Positions 6,899-15,188 of a DNA stretch of 15,188 bases are shown here, one piece after another; position 1 is the first letter of the stretch; each line of letters opens with the position of its first letter. The stretch covers positions 1 through 15,188 of the forward strand of contig JBBSUX010000056.1 of assembly GCA_038234045.1 (NCBI GenBank), written 5' to 3'. The notes under the pieces are model-generated. The model searched no databases, was not told where the DNA came from, and saw only the letters and a program-made list of their open reading frames with translations. Both the position numbers and the translations under genes were made by a program. This DNA is from JBBSUX01 sp038234045 (lineage in GTDB: Bacteria > Pseudomonadota > Gammaproteobacteria > Burkholderiales > Burkholderiaceae_C).

Positions 6899-7864
6899 AT
6901 GCTGCCTCCTTCCGCACCCCGTTCAATGTTCTCCGGCGCTGTTATGGACCGACTCTTCGGGTGGGCGGCGCGTGCGGCCGCGTGGGTGACCCTCGCCCTG
7001 CTGTTCGGCATTCTGGCCTCGCTGGTCGTGGGCGCATGGCCCGCCATCGCCAAGTACGGGCTTTCTTTCCTGGGCCGTAGCGTTTGGGATCCAGTGAATG
7101 AGGATTTCGGCGGCTTGGTCATGATTTATGGGACGCTTGCTACGTCCTTCATTGCGCTCGCAATTGCCGTTCCGGTCAGTTTCGGGATCGCGGTTTTCCT
7201 CACAGAACTTTCGCCCGCATGGCTGAGGCGGCCCCTTGGAACCGCAATCGAGCTTCTTGCAGCGATCCCTTCAATCGTTTACGGCATGTGGGGGCTGATG
7301 GTGTTCGGTCCGATACTCGCGCGCTTTGTTCAACAGCCGTTGCAGTCATTGCTTGGGGGAGTTCCGTATCTCGGGGCTCTCGTGACCGGGCCACCAGTCG
7401 GAATCGGAATCCTCTCCGCAGGCATCATTCTGGCGATCATGATCATTCCGTTCATTGCATCGGTGATACGTGATGTTTTCGAAGTCACGCCGCCCATGCT
7501 GAAAGAGTCGGCCTATGCCTTGGGTTCCACGACCTGGGAGGTGGTTTGGAAGGTGGTGCTTCCCTTCACCAAGACCGGCGTGCTGGGCGGCGTCATGCTG
7601 GGCCTCGGTCGCGCGCTAGGTGAGACCATGGCGGTGACGTTTGTGATCGGCAATATGAACCAGTTGAACTCTCCGTCGGTATTTGAGCCTGCCAGCAGCA
7701 TTACGTCAGTTCTTGCCAACGAATTCGCGGAGGCCAGTGCGGGGCTCCACCAAGCATCGTTGATCTATCTTGGATTAATGTTGTTCTTCATCACATTCGT
7801 CGTGCTCGCTCTCTCCAAGCTGCTGCTGATGCGCTTGCGGCGGGCTGAGGGACAGCGCTCGTGA
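6899..7864 (+). CDS. pstC: Phosphate ABC transporter permease PstC
   Basis: PstC is one of two inner-membrane permeases forming the phosphate channel. It has about six hydrophobic segments; with this start they begin near residue 25. Recognisable family segments are IYGTLATSFIALAIAVPVSFGIAVFLTELSP, IELLAAIPSIVYGMWGL (residues 117-133) and the cytoplasmic EAA-type coupling loop LKESAYALGSTTWEVVW...LPFTKTGVLGG (201-231), followed by GLGRALGETMAVTFVIGN. The start is ambiguous: GTG at 6839, and ATGs at 6899, 6926 and 6944 all share the frame, and none has a strong Shine-Dalgarno. 6899 gives 321 residues, very close to E. coli PstC (319). The stop overlaps the pstA start in GTGA, implying coupled translation. 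Confidence 0.95.
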   Translation: MLPPSAPRSMFSGAVMDRLFGWAARAAAWVTLALLFGILASLVVGAWPAIAKYGLSFLGRSVWDPVNEDFGGLVMIYGTLATSFIALAIAVPVSFGIAVFLTELSPAWLRRPLGTAIELLAAIPSIVYGMWGLMVFGPILARFVQQPLQSLLGGVPYLGALVTGPPVGIGILSAGIILAIMIIPFIASVIRDVFEVTPPMLKESAYALGSTTWEVVWKVVLPFTKTGVLGGVMLGLGRALGETMAVTFVIGNMNQLNSPSVFEPASSITSVLANEFAEASAGLHQASLIYLGLMLFFITFVVLALSKLLLMRLRRAEGQRS

Positions 7865-8778
7865 GCGCCGCGAAGACCGCTGCCGGCGGCGATGGCGGTG
7901 GCACCGGAAAACGCCTGATCGATGCTGCCGAGCTGGAGTCGATCCGGCAATCTCGCTACGCGACCCGCAAGCGAATGAACCGGATCGCGCTGGGTCTTTC
8001 ATTGCTGGCCATGGCGTTCGGGGTCTTCTGGTTGGTGTGGATCCTTTGGGACGTCGTTCGCCTTGGCGTTGGCGGGCTGAGTGTTTCTCTCCTTACCGAG
8101 TCGACTCCTCCACCCAACGAATCAGGCGGCCTCCTCAACGCGGTGTACGGCTCTTTCATCATGGTGCTGCTGGCAACCTGTGTCGGCACCCCGATCGGGG
8201 TGATGGCGGGCGTTTTTCTGGCGGAATACGAGCCAGGCAGCCTGCTCGCTTCCACCACACGGTTCGTGAACGACATCCTGCTGTCTGCGCCGTCGATCGT
8301 GATTGGACTTTTTGTGTATGCCGTCGTGGTTGCCCAATTTCGCAGTTTTTCCGCGTGGGCCGGCGTGATTGCGCTTGCGCTGATTGTGATACCCGTGGTC
8401 ATCCGCACGACAGAGAACATGCTCCTTCTCGTGCCATCGGGTCTGCGGGAGGCGGCCTATGCACTCGGCACCCCGAAATGGAAAGTGATAACGCTTGTGA
8501 CGCTGCGTGCCGCTCGTGCTGGCGTCATTACCGGAGTACTGCTTGCGGTCGCGCGAATTTCAGGCGAGACGGCGCCACTGCTTTTCACGTCGCTCAACAA
8601 CCAGTTCTTCAGTGCGGATCTTGACAAACCGATGGCAAGTCTGCCAGTCACGATCTTCAAGTTCGCGATGAGTCCTTACGAAAACTGGCAACAACTAGCA
8701 TGGGCTGGGGTGTTCCTCATCACCACCACGGTGCTGGTTCTCAACATTGTCGCGCGCTTGCTGGCTCGCCAGCGTTAA
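7861..8778 (+). CDS. pstA: Phosphate ABC transporter permease PstA
   Basis: PstA is the second inner-membrane permease of the phosphate importer, pairing with PstC. The 305-residue product starts at a GTG whose GTGA overlaps the pstC stop. About 45 polar, glycine-rich residues precede the first membrane segment (ALGLSLLAMAFGVFWLVWILW). Family segments follow: GGLLNAVYGSFIMVLLATCVGTPIGVMAGVFLAEY, LLSAPSIVIGLFVYA, the EAA coupling loop LREAAYALGTPKWKVITLVTLRAARAGVITG, and ARISGETAPLLFTSL. Roughly six transmembrane helices are expected. An ATG at 7975 would remove the polar tail and cannot be ruled out, but the overlap and family length (about 296 in E. coli) favour 7861. Confidence 0.95.
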   Translation: MSAAKTAAGGDGGGTGKRLIDAAELESIRQSRYATRKRMNRIALGLSLLAMAFGVFWLVWILWDVVRLGVGGLSVSLLTESTPPPNESGGLLNAVYGSFIMVLLATCVGTPIGVMAGVFLAEYEPGSLLASTTRFVNDILLSAPSIVIGLFVYAVVVAQFRSFSAWAGVIALALIVIPVVIRTTENMLLLVPSGLREAAYALGTPKWKVITLVTLRAARAGVITGVLLAVARISGETAPLLFTSLNNQFFSADLDKPMASLPVTIFKFAMSPYENWQQLAWAGVFLITTTVLVLNIVARLLARQR

Positions 8779-8829
8779 AGCCGACTGAGCCCTTTGTGGC
8801 TGCCAACATCACTATCAAATACACCCACC

Positions 8830-9615
8830 ATGCCCCTGACGACCAACGCAGAGCCGGCGATGCCGCCCAAGATTCTGGTGCGTGATCTGAATTTCTATTA
8901 CGGCAAATTCCACGCACTCAAAGGTATCAATCTAGACATTCCGCAGAATCGGGTGACCGCGTTCATCGGGCCCTCCGGTTGCGGGAAATCCACGCTGCTG
9001 AGGACGTTCAACCGCATGTTCGAACTCTACCCGGAGCAGCGGGCTGAGGGTCGCATCGAGCTGGATGGCGAAGATTTGCTTACCGGGCATCGCGACGTGG
9101 CACTCCTTAGAGCCCGCATCGGCATGGTGTTCCAGAAGCCCACTCCCTTTCCCATGTCGATTTTCGACAACATCGCGTTCGGCGTGAAGCTGTTCGAGCA
9201 GCTTGGGAAGAGCGACATGGAGGAACGGGGTGAATGGGCGCTACGTAAAGCCGCCCTGTGGACAGAGGTGAAAGACAAACTCCGCCAAAGCGGCGCGAGC
9301 CTGTCGGGCGGCCAGCAGCAGCGGCTCTGTATCGCCCGGGGAATTGCGATCAAGCCCGAGGTGCTTTTGCTTGATGAACCGTGCTCTGCGCTCGACCCGA
9401 TCTCCACCGCCAAGGTCGAGGAGTTGATTGCCGAGCTGAAGAACGAATACACGGTGGTCATCGTCACGCACAACATGCAGCAGGCTGCACGGTGCAGCGA
9501 TTACACCGCCTATATGTACCTTGGCGACCTGGTGGAATTCGGTGATACCGAGCAACTTTTCTTCAAGCCGAAGCGCAAGGAGACCGAGGACTACATTACC
9601 GGCCGTTTCGGCTGA
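8830..9615 (+). CDS. pstB: Phosphate ABC transporter ATPase PstB
   Basis: PstB is the cytoplasmic ATPase dimer that powers phosphate import and takes part in signalling to PhoR through PhoU. All ABC motifs are present: Walker A GPSGCGKST (residues 47-55 from this start), Q-loop VFQKPTPFP, signature LSGGQQQR, Walker B VLLLDEPCSALD, and switch histidine VTHN. PTPFPMSIFDNIAFGVKLFE and the ending TEDYITGRFG are characteristic of PstB. ATG 8830 gives 261 residues (E. coli 257); a GTG at 8794 and an ATG at 8860 are in frame, and no start has a convincing Shine-Dalgarno. The gene follows pstA after 51 bp. Confidence 0.96.
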   Translation: MPLTTNAEPAMPPKILVRDLNFYYGKFHALKGINLDIPQNRVTAFIGPSGCGKSTLLRTFNRMFELYPEQRAEGRIELDGEDLLTGHRDVALLRARIGMVFQKPTPFPMSIFDNIAFGVKLFEQLGKSDMEERGEWALRKAALWTEVKDKLRQSGASLSGGQQQRLCIARGIAIKPEVLLLDEPCSALDPISTAKVEELIAELKNEYTVVIVTHNMQQAARCSDYTAYMYLGDLVEFGDTEQLFFKPKRKETEDYITGRFG

Positions 9616-9675
9616 ATCTCCCAATCTTTGTGCTCGCTGCTCTGCCTAACGAGCGACTGAACGCTACTGTCCACC

Positions 9676-10377
9676 ATGACCGACAAACATCTCTCCACCC
9701 AGTTCGACAGCGAGCTCAACGCCGTTTCTGCCAGCGTGATGGAGCTTGGCGGCCTTGTCGAGTTGCAGATTCGACAGGCTATCCACGCACTGTCGCAGTT
9801 CAGCATCGAGGTCGCGGATGAGGTTGTTAAAACGGAGGTAAGGGTCAATGCAATGGAAATCCAGATTGACCATGATCTTTCAACGATCATCGCGCGCCGA
9901 CAGCCCACCGCACGCGACCTTCGCCTGCTGATCGCCATCTCCAAGACGACTGCGAACCTCGAGCGCGTGGGTGACGAGGCGCACAAGATTGCTCGCATGG
10001 TGAAGTCGATCATCGTGGGCGGGGCAGCCCGGACGCTTCCGTCGTCCGAGCTCCGGCTGGCTGCTGACCTGGCTTCGGGATTGCTGCGCAAGGCGCTCGA
10101 CGCCTTTGCCCGACTGGATGTTTCTGCGGCCGTCATGATTCTGAAAGAAGACGATCAGATCGACCGTGAATTCGACGGGTTCGTTCGAAAGCTCATCACC
10201 TACATGATGGAGGATCCGCGCACCATTTCATCCAGTCTTGACTTGCTGTTCCTTGCCAAGGCGATCGAACGGATTGGCGACCACGCGAAAAACATCGCGG
10301 AATGCATCATCTACATCGTCAAGGGAACGGATGTTCGGCACATCACGATGGAGCAGATCGAGTCTGCCGTTAGGTAA
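9676..10377 (+). CDS. phoU: Phosphate-specific transport system accessory protein PhoU
   Basis: PhoU is a cytoplasmic negative regulator linking the Pst transporter to the PhoR kinase and limiting phosphate uptake. The 233-residue product has the usual two tandem three-helix PhoU repeats: each carries the metal-binding signature, ERVGDEAHKIARM in the first and ERIGDHAKNIAEC in the second. The N-terminus (STQFDSELNAVSASVMELGGLVELQI) and the middle ARRQPTARDLRLLIAISKTTANLERVGD are typical. It follows pstB by 60 bp; no clear Shine-Dalgarno is visible before the ATG. It is the natural bridge between transporter and two-component genes in this operon. Confidence 0.96.
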   Translation: MTDKHLSTQFDSELNAVSASVMELGGLVELQIRQAIHALSQFSIEVADEVVKTEVRVNAMEIQIDHDLSTIIARRQPTARDLRLLIAISKTTANLERVGDEAHKIARMVKSIIVGGAARTLPSSELRLAADLASGLLRKALDAFARLDVSAAVMILKEDDQIDREFDGFVRKLITYMMEDPRTISSSLDLLFLAKAIERIGDHAKNIAECIIYIVKGTDVRHITMEQIESAVR

Positions 10378-10391
10378 ATGGGGCTTCTCTG

Positions 10392-11111
10392 ATGGCCAAG
10401 CGTGTTCCCCTGATACTGATTGTTGAAGACGAGCCGTCCATCGCCGAATTGATCGCCGTCAATTTGCGCCACAACGGATTCACTCCCGTTTGGGCACAGG
10501 AAGCTGTATCCGCGCAACGTGAGATGGACAACGCGTTGCCGGATGCCATCCTGCTTGACTGGATGTTGCCGGGGCAGAGCGGGCTGAGTCTTGCGCGGGC
10601 CTGGCGCTCTGACGCCAGAACGCGCGAGATTCCCATCCTGATGCTGACCGCGCGCGGGGATGAATCGGACAAGATCTCGGGGCTGGATGCTGGCGCCGAT
10701 GATTACATTACCAAGCCGTTTTCCACGCAGGAGCTCCTGGCGCGGCTTCGCGCAGTCTTGCGCCGGCGTATGCCTGAGCCTGCTGCCGACAAGCTTGAAA
10801 TCGGCGCGCTCTCACTCGATGCTTCCACCCACCGGGTTGCCTACGAGAATGAACCCTTGAGGCTTGGTCCGACAGAATTCAAGCTGCTGCAGCACCTGAT
10901 GCGGCATCCCGAGCGGGTCCATGGCAGAAGTCAGCTCCTGGACCAGGTTTGGGGAGACCATGTCTTCATTGAAGAGCGTACGGTTGATGTGCACATCAAG
11001 CGCCTGCGTGAATCTCTTGGTGAAGCTGGCGTGATGATCGAGACGGTGCGCGGTGCAGGGTATCGACTGACGGCGCAACCTGATCGTCCCGTTGGAAGAA
11101 AAGATGCCTGA
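10392..11111 (+). CDS. phoB: Phosphate regulon response regulator PhoB
   Basis: PhoB is the OmpR-family activator that binds Pho boxes when phosphorylated by PhoR. The 239-residue product has a receiver domain with acidic pocket VEDE (11-14), phospho-acceptor D56 in ILLDWMLPG, T86 in MLTARG and K108 in YITKPFS. A winged-helix output domain (about 137-232) follows, with LGPTEFKLLQHLMRHPERVHGRSQLLDQVWG, ERTVDVHIKRLRESL and ETVRGAGYRL. GDESDKISGLDAGADDYITKPFSTQELLAR and RTVDVHIKRLR are characteristic of PhoB among OmpR-type regulators. A GGGG at 10380-10383, 8 bases before the ATG, may act as a weak ribosome-binding site. It starts 14 bp after phoU and so is probably cotranscribed. The three predicted Pho boxes in this window are its likely targets. 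Confidence 0.95.
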   Translation: MAKRVPLILIVEDEPSIAELIAVNLRHNGFTPVWAQEAVSAQREMDNALPDAILLDWMLPGQSGLSLARAWRSDARTREIPILMLTARGDESDKISGLDAGADDYITKPFSTQELLARLRAVLRRRMPEPAADKLEIGALSLDASTHRVAYENEPLRLGPTEFKLLQHLMRHPERVHGRSQLLDQVWGDHVFIEERTVDVHIKRLRESLGEAGVMIETVRGAGYRLTAQPDRPVGRKDA

Positions 11112-11150
11112 CTGCAGACACGCTGCAGCTGTCGAAAGTGCTGGTTTGAT

Positions 11151-12554
11151 ATGACGGCGCGCTTGGTCAGGCTGCTACTGATCCAGTTGTTTGGGGCCGC
11201 TGCTGGCGCGTGGTCGATGAGTTTGGTGGCGTCGTCTTCTGGTCCGGAAAATGGGGGCGGAGTTCTGTGGCCGGTTCTGGGCGCTGCGGCAGGATTCGCA
11301 ATCTTTACCTGGCTTTGGGTTGCGGTGGACGTTTGGTTTGGCTACAAGCTGCTGCAATGGTTGCGCCGCGACGAGGTGCAGGCACGCGAAGCACCCTCGC
11401 TGCTGTGGACGTGGGGTGAGATCGCGGATCGGATACGGCGTCATTTGCGTACAGCAGAGCGAAAGGCAGAAGTTCATCGCGATCGCCTGCAGGATATGCT
11501 GTCTGCCCTGCAGGTTTCGCCCAACGGGGTGATGCTTCTCGACGGGCAGATGCGTATCGAGTGGTGCAATCAGCCCTCCGCTAACCATTTCGGAATCGAT
11601 CTGCAACGTGATGCGCTGCAGGTGCTTGGAAATCTGGTGCGCGAGCCCGCTCTGACGGCCTATGTAGCCCGTCAGGACTTCTCAAGGGATGTGGTGATCC
11701 AGGGAAGATCCAGCAGCGCGACCCGTCCGATCCGGCTTTCGGTCCAGTTGCATCGCTATGGTGAAGGGCGTGTACTCCTCCTTTCGCGCGACGTCACGGC
11801 GCTTGAACAGGCCGAAGCCATGCGCCGGGACTTCGTTGCCAATGTGTCGCACGAGATCCGGACGCCATTGACGGTTCTTGCGGGTTTTGTGGAAACGCTC
11901 CAGAACCTCCCGTTGAGCTCTGATGAGCGAGCGCACTATCTGGACGTGATGAGCCAACAAGCGACGCGGATGCAGGCGCTTGTGGACGATCTGTTGACCC
12001 TGTCTCGGCTAGAAGGCCGCACTGCGCCCGGTCTTGAGGATAAAGTGGCTTTAGGTGAGCTGTTGCGCCAGTGTGAAGAGGAAGCTAAAACACTCAGCGA
12101 CCTCCTCGGCCGTCGGCATTCACTGATTTTTCCTGCGCGTGATTCTGAAGTAGCCGGGATTGCACTCTGCGGGGCAGCAAGCGAATTGCACAGCGCGTTG
12201 TCAAATCTGCTTGCCAATGCGATCCGTTATACGCCGGCGGGCGGGACGATCACGGTCAAATGGAGCCCGCCACTCGATCGACTCGAGAGTGGTTCTTCGG
12301 TTTTGTCGGTACAGGATACCGGTCCCGGTATTTCCCCTGAGCATTTACCGCGTCTCGCGGAGCGCTTCTATCGCATGGACAGCAGTCGATCTCGCGGCAC
12401 CGGTGGCACGGGGCTCGGTCTTGCCATCGTCAAGCATGTAATGCAGCGCCACGGCGGTGAACTCAGGATTGAAACCGAGCTTGGTCAGGGCTCAACTTTC
12501 TCGCTTGTCTTACCGCCGCAGCGTGTTCAGTCAGGCGTTTCGCACGGTATGTGA
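11151..12554 (+). CDS. phoR: Phosphate regulon sensor histidine kinase PhoR
   Basis: PhoR autophosphorylates and phosphorylates PhoB under phosphate limitation. The 467-residue protein has two N-terminal hydrophobic segments (about 5-27 and 38-64) with only a short loop between them, so no real periplasmic sensor domain, as in classic PhoR. A linker (about 75-115) and a PAS-like domain (about 116-215, SPNGVMLLDGQMRIEWCN) follow. The dimerisation domain has the H-box FVANVSHEIRTPLTVLAGF with phospho-acceptor H234. The catalytic domain shows the N-box (LSNLLANAIRYTP), G1 (DTGPGIS), F-box (ERFYRMD) and G2 (GTGGTGLGLAIVKHV). It lies 39 bp after phoB. Its last 24 bp overlap the end of the minus-strand MATE gene. 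Confidence 0.95.
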   Translation: MTARLVRLLLIQLFGAAAGAWSMSLVASSSGPENGGGVLWPVLGAAAGFAIFTWLWVAVDVWFGYKLLQWLRRDEVQAREAPSLLWTWGEIADRIRRHLRTAERKAEVHRDRLQDMLSALQVSPNGVMLLDGQMRIEWCNQPSANHFGIDLQRDALQVLGNLVREPALTAYVARQDFSRDVVIQGRSSSATRPIRLSVQLHRYGEGRVLLLSRDVTALEQAEAMRRDFVANVSHEIRTPLTVLAGFVETLQNLPLSSDERAHYLDVMSQQATRMQALVDDLLTLSRLEGRTAPGLEDKVALGELLRQCEEEAKTLSDLLGRRHSLIFPARDSEVAGIALCGAASELHSALSNLLANAIRYTPAGGTITVKWSPPLDRLESGSSVLSVQDTGPGISPEHLPRLAERFYRMDSSRSRGTGGTGLGLAIVKHVMQRHGGELRIETELGQGSTFSLVLPPQRVQSGVSHGM

Positions 12555-13940
12555 CCGCGCTTTACGCGGGCGTGAGGCAGCCTGGAGAAGAAACGCGAAG
12601 GCGAGGGCGGTCAGACCCAGCGCACCTGCGCTCGCCATCCAGAATGTCACGGGACTGGTCCAGGGGCCCCAGTCTCCCAAGCCACGGTAGGCGGCGATAT
12701 ATCCTCCACCAAGACCTGCCGTCCAGAGCATCACGCTATAGATGACGAGTGGCGCAATCGTGACACGGTAGCTGCGCAAGACGAATATCGCGACGCATTG
12801 CACAGAGTCTGCAAGATGGTAGAGCGCAACCCAGAGCAGCAAGCCCGCCGCAGTTGCTGCGACAAGGGCGTCTGATGTGTAGAACCGGGCGATCCGGCCG
12901 CTCCCGAATACGACGACGCTCGCCAGAATGCAGGCGATCCCCAGCGATGCTGCAAGTCCGGTGCAAGCCGCGCCCCGGGCGTTCAATTCGTCTTTCGCGC
13001 CTATCCATTGACTGACCCGCGCGCTTGTTGCGATGGCAATGGAAAGCGGCACCATGTAGAGCGTTGCTGCCAGACTGGCGGCGATCTGGTGCGCAGCCGT
13101 CGCCAAGGTCCCCTGGCGGGCAATGAACAATGCCATCAGGGTGAACGAGGTGACCTCGACCATGATCGCAAGACCGGCAGGAACCCCCAAACGCAAAAAC
13201 GCCCGAAGTTCCACCCAATGCGGCGGTTCAAACTTTTGCCATACGCGGTAGGGACGGTACATGGCGCCGCGACGAAGGAGCAACGCAGCAATCAGGGTTA
13301 CGGTCAGGTTCACAATGACGGTGGCCCAGGCGCAGCCGACGACACCATGAGCAGCCATTGCCGGGCCACCCAATGTGAACCAGATCGAAAGCGGGATCTT
13401 CATGGCGAGGGCTGCAAGCTGCAACCCGCTCACAACGTGCGGATGGCCCAGACTCTGATTCAAGGTGGCGAAGATCCGGAAAAGTAGGGCTGCAGGCAAG
13501 CCCGCAGCCAGTACGCGGAGGTAGCCATTTGCCTCGGCGGTCAATCCTGAGGGCACCTGCACCCAGCGCATGAGCGGGTCCGGTGCGAGGAGCAAGGCTA
13601 TGCCCACAACCGACGCCAGTACCCAGAGGTAAAGCGATTGTCTGACTGACTTCCCGACCTCTGCGTTGCGGCCGCCTCCACGTAACTCCGCCCAAATCGG
13701 CAGCAGCGCCTGAAAGACGCCGTTGAGCGATACATAAACGCTGATGAATATGGCCGAGCCGACAGATAGCGCCGCCAATGTCGCAGGCGAATTCCGTCCT
13801 GCGACGACTGTGTCGGTTATGCCGAAAGCAATGACCGCGAGTTGACCAGCCAGCACTGCCAGCGCGTCTTTCGCAATCACCCGAGCATTGGAGGATCGCT
13901 TGACAGGCTGTTCCGTGGCCGTTTCCCTCGTCAAGGTCAC
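12531..13940 (-). CDS. MATE-family multidrug/Na+ (or H+) antiporter, NorM-like
   Basis: The 469-residue product is almost entirely hydrophobic, with about 12 membrane segments in two halves, the size and layout of MATE transporters. The segment LAGQLAVIAFGITDTVVAGRNSPATLAALSVGSAIF and the later MVEVTSFTLMALFIARQGTLATAAHQIAASLAATLYMVPLSIAIATSARVSQWIGA are the paired MATE repeats, resembling NorM. Such proteins export cationic drugs or metabolites in exchange for ions; the substrate here cannot be read from sequence. The start is a GTG at 13940 forming a GTGA overlap with the stop of the upstream membrane gene, indicating coupled translation. Its 3' end overlaps phoR tail-to-tail. Nothing ties it functionally to phosphate. 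Confidence 0.88.
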   Translation of the reverse strand: MTLTRETATEQPVKRSSNARVIAKDALAVLAGQLAVIAFGITDTVVAGRNSPATLAALSVGSAIFISVYVSLNGVFQALLPIWAELRGGGRNAEVGKSVRQSLYLWVLASVVGIALLLAPDPLMRWVQVPSGLTAEANGYLRVLAAGLPAALLFRIFATLNQSLGHPHVVSGLQLAALAMKIPLSIWFTLGGPAMAAHGVVGCAWATVIVNLTVTLIAALLLRRGAMYRPYRVWQKFEPPHWVELRAFLRLGVPAGLAIMVEVTSFTLMALFIARQGTLATAAHQIAASLAATLYMVPLSIAIATSARVSQWIGAKDELNARGAACTGLAASLGIACILASVVVFGSGRIARFYTSDALVAATAAGLLLWVALYHLADSVQCVAIFVLRSYRVTIAPLVIYSVMLWTAGLGGGYIAAYRGLGDWGPWTSPVTFWMASAGALGLTALAFAFLLQAASRPRKARSHTVRNA

Positions 13941-15188
13941 CTGTGCGGAGACAAGATGCGATGGAACACCTGGACGGTGTCTTGCTGATCGGCGGGTCGC
14001 GTCACGCTACCGGCGTATTGCCACACGTGGGGATCGACTGGTTCATCCGGTCCAGTGCCTCGTGTTGCGGCAACCAGCAAGACAGGGCATTGCTGCGCTC
14101 GATCCGCGGTGACCGCGTTCAGCTCGGCGTGGTACTCGAACGCCGCAATCTGGGCGCGACTGAAAGCCTGTACCTGCACGCACGAGGGTTGGCCTATCAA
14201 AACGCGTGCCTGCGCCACTTGCGGCGCAAAGCTGCGCGCATAGTCAAGCAGGGGCAACCACAGCGTCATCAGCAGCACCCAGGCAAGTGCCGCTCCGGCT
14301 GATGGAAGTACCACGCTCTTCCATAGAGCGGCTCTGTGCCGCCCGACTCTCCAGTGCACGAGAGCTGCCCAAGCCAGCGTCGCCAGTACTGCGACGGACA
14401 GCGTAATCCAGGAAAAAGTTGCGGTAAAACCCGGCGCCAGCCTTGAGACGTTCGCTGCGGGCTGTCGTGGCCATCCGGTTTGCATGGCGACATATACAAC
14501 CCAGATGATCGCTGCGGCGCCGGTAAAGAAGAGCAGCGTGAACCAGTCGATCAGCGCAGAGACGCCACGTTTGAGTGTCGGGAGCGCGAATGCCGCCAAT
14601 GCTGCTAGCGCAGGCAAGCCCAGCAGCAGCGCGCGATCGGCGGGTTGCGTCAAAAATGTAGCCAGGATTGCGACCCCCGCGAACCAGACCGGCAGCGCGA
14701 CATGACGATTGATCTCGAGGCTCCACCACTGACGACGCCAGCGCCACAATGTCCAGCAGGCGAGTGGCCAAGTCGGCCAAGTAAACCAGAGCAGTAATCT
14801 CGCGATGTCTCTCCAGTCGGAACTGCCGTTAAGCGGAACGACGATCCGCCAGTGCCAGAGCCCCATCACTGCGGCAAGTACAGCCGCTGCCAGTGTGACG
14901 ATCCCAGCCATCAACGCCCAGCGCATGAGGGGCGCGCGAATCCCCGGTTCTTGCCGGCTTTCCAATATTGACAGGACTGCCCCTCCACCACCAAACAGCA
15001 GGGCCAGCGTAGGCGCGCCTGAGAGGACAAGCCCCCACAGCCCCAGGGCCAGCATCACGGTGGCCAGCCGGCGGCGATAGGGTGCCGCCGCTAGTGCGAA
15101 AAAGGCGAGGGTGGTGAACGCAAGCTGCGTCAGGTATGCGGTAATTTCATGCGAGAGCTGTGCCAGGCCCAGGCACGCCACAAGCGCA
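13937..15188 (-). CDS. Multi-pass membrane protein, probably GT39/ArnT-like glycosyltransferase (5' end outside window)
   Basis: The frame is open to the right edge, so this is the C-terminal ~417 residues of a longer protein; the GTG at 15181 is probably an internal valine. It has many hydrophobic segments (about eight to ten), including LTQLAFTTLAFFALAAAPYRRRLATVMLALGLWGLVLSGAPTLALLF and a tryptophan-rich LLLWFTWPTWPLACWTLWRWRRQWW, then a soluble tail of about 95 residues (ARVLIGQPSCVQVQAFSRAQIAAFEYHAELNA) likely in the periplasm. Many membrane helices followed by a C-terminal periplasmic domain resembles the GT-C fold of ArnT/PMT lipid-linked sugar transferases. The catalytic first periplasmic loop would be upstream and cannot be checked, so the family is an inference. 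It is coupled by GTGA to the MATE gene. Confidence 0.5.
   Translation of the reverse strand, partial: ALVACLGLAQLSHEITAYLTQLAFTTLAFFALAAAPYRRRLATVMLALGLWGLVLSGAPTLALLFGGGGAVLSILESRQEPGIRAPLMRWALMAGIVTLAAAVLAAVMGLWHWRIVVPLNGSSDWRDIARLLLWFTWPTWPLACWTLWRWRRQWWSLEINRHVALPVWFAGVAILATFLTQPADRALLLGLPALAALAAFALPTLKRGVSALIDWFTLLFFTGAAAIIWVVYVAMQTGWPRQPAANVSRLAPGFTATFSWITLSVAVLATLAWAALVHWRVGRHRAALWKSVVLPSAGAALAWVLLMTLWLPLLDYARSFAPQVAQARVLIGQPSCVQVQAFSRAQIAAFEYHAELNAVTADRAQQCPVLLVAATRGTGPDEPVDPHVWQYAGSVTRPADQQDTVQVFHRILSPHR

Noticed and set aside
9616..9675. GCTCG/CGAGC inverted repeat between pstB and phoU
   Set aside because: Five base pairs with a 13-base loop is too weak to call a terminator or regulatory structure.
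11112..11128. CTGCAG repeated around ACACG between phoB and phoR, able to form a small hairpin
   Set aside because: CTGCAG is itself palindromic and the stem is short with no T-run; no evidence for function.

Overview
The window is a high-GC proteobacterial chromosome segment, most likely from a betaproteobacterium (inferred from protein similarity as I remember it and from the glmM / polyphosphate / pst-pho arrangement). I cannot name the genus. It is a compact phosphate-homeostasis locus: phosphate uptake, sensing, and polyphosphate synthesis and breakdown lie side by side. I see no mobile elements, CRISPR arrays, rRNA or tRNA genes.

Layout: the left edge holds the 3' part of glmM (1-738, +). 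A ~185-bp gap with a Pho-box-like direct repeat leads into ppk1 (polyphosphate kinase, +), which overlaps sixA (histidine phosphatase, +) by ATGA. ppx (exopolyphosphatase, -) converges on sixA. Between ppx and pstS lies a 434-bp divergent region with two back-to-back Pho boxes, one per strand, each followed at 10 bp by a -10-like hexamer. To the right run pstS, pstC, pstA, pstB, phoU, phoB and phoR, all + and closely spaced: the high-affinity phosphate ABC transporter plus its PhoU-PhoB-PhoR signalling module. A strong stem-loop separates pstS from pstC. phoR overlaps tail-to-tail by 24 bp with a minus-strand MATE-family transporter, which is coupled by a GTGA overlap to a multi-pass membrane protein (probably glycosyltransferase-like) running off the right edge.

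How it works together (family knowledge plus inference): PstSCAB imports phosphate and, with PhoU, restrains the PhoR kinase when phosphate is plentiful. On starvation PhoR phosphorylates PhoB, which binds the Pho boxes and should raise pst-pho expression and, from the predicted sites, ppx and ppk1. Co-regulating the synthetic and degradative polyphosphate enzymes makes phosphate storage part of the same regulon.

No radically new system is evident. The least explained DNA is the ~290-nt predicted leader of ppx, which holds a Shine-Dalgarno, two tiny ORFs chained by ATGA overlaps and a perfect 7-bp hairpin.
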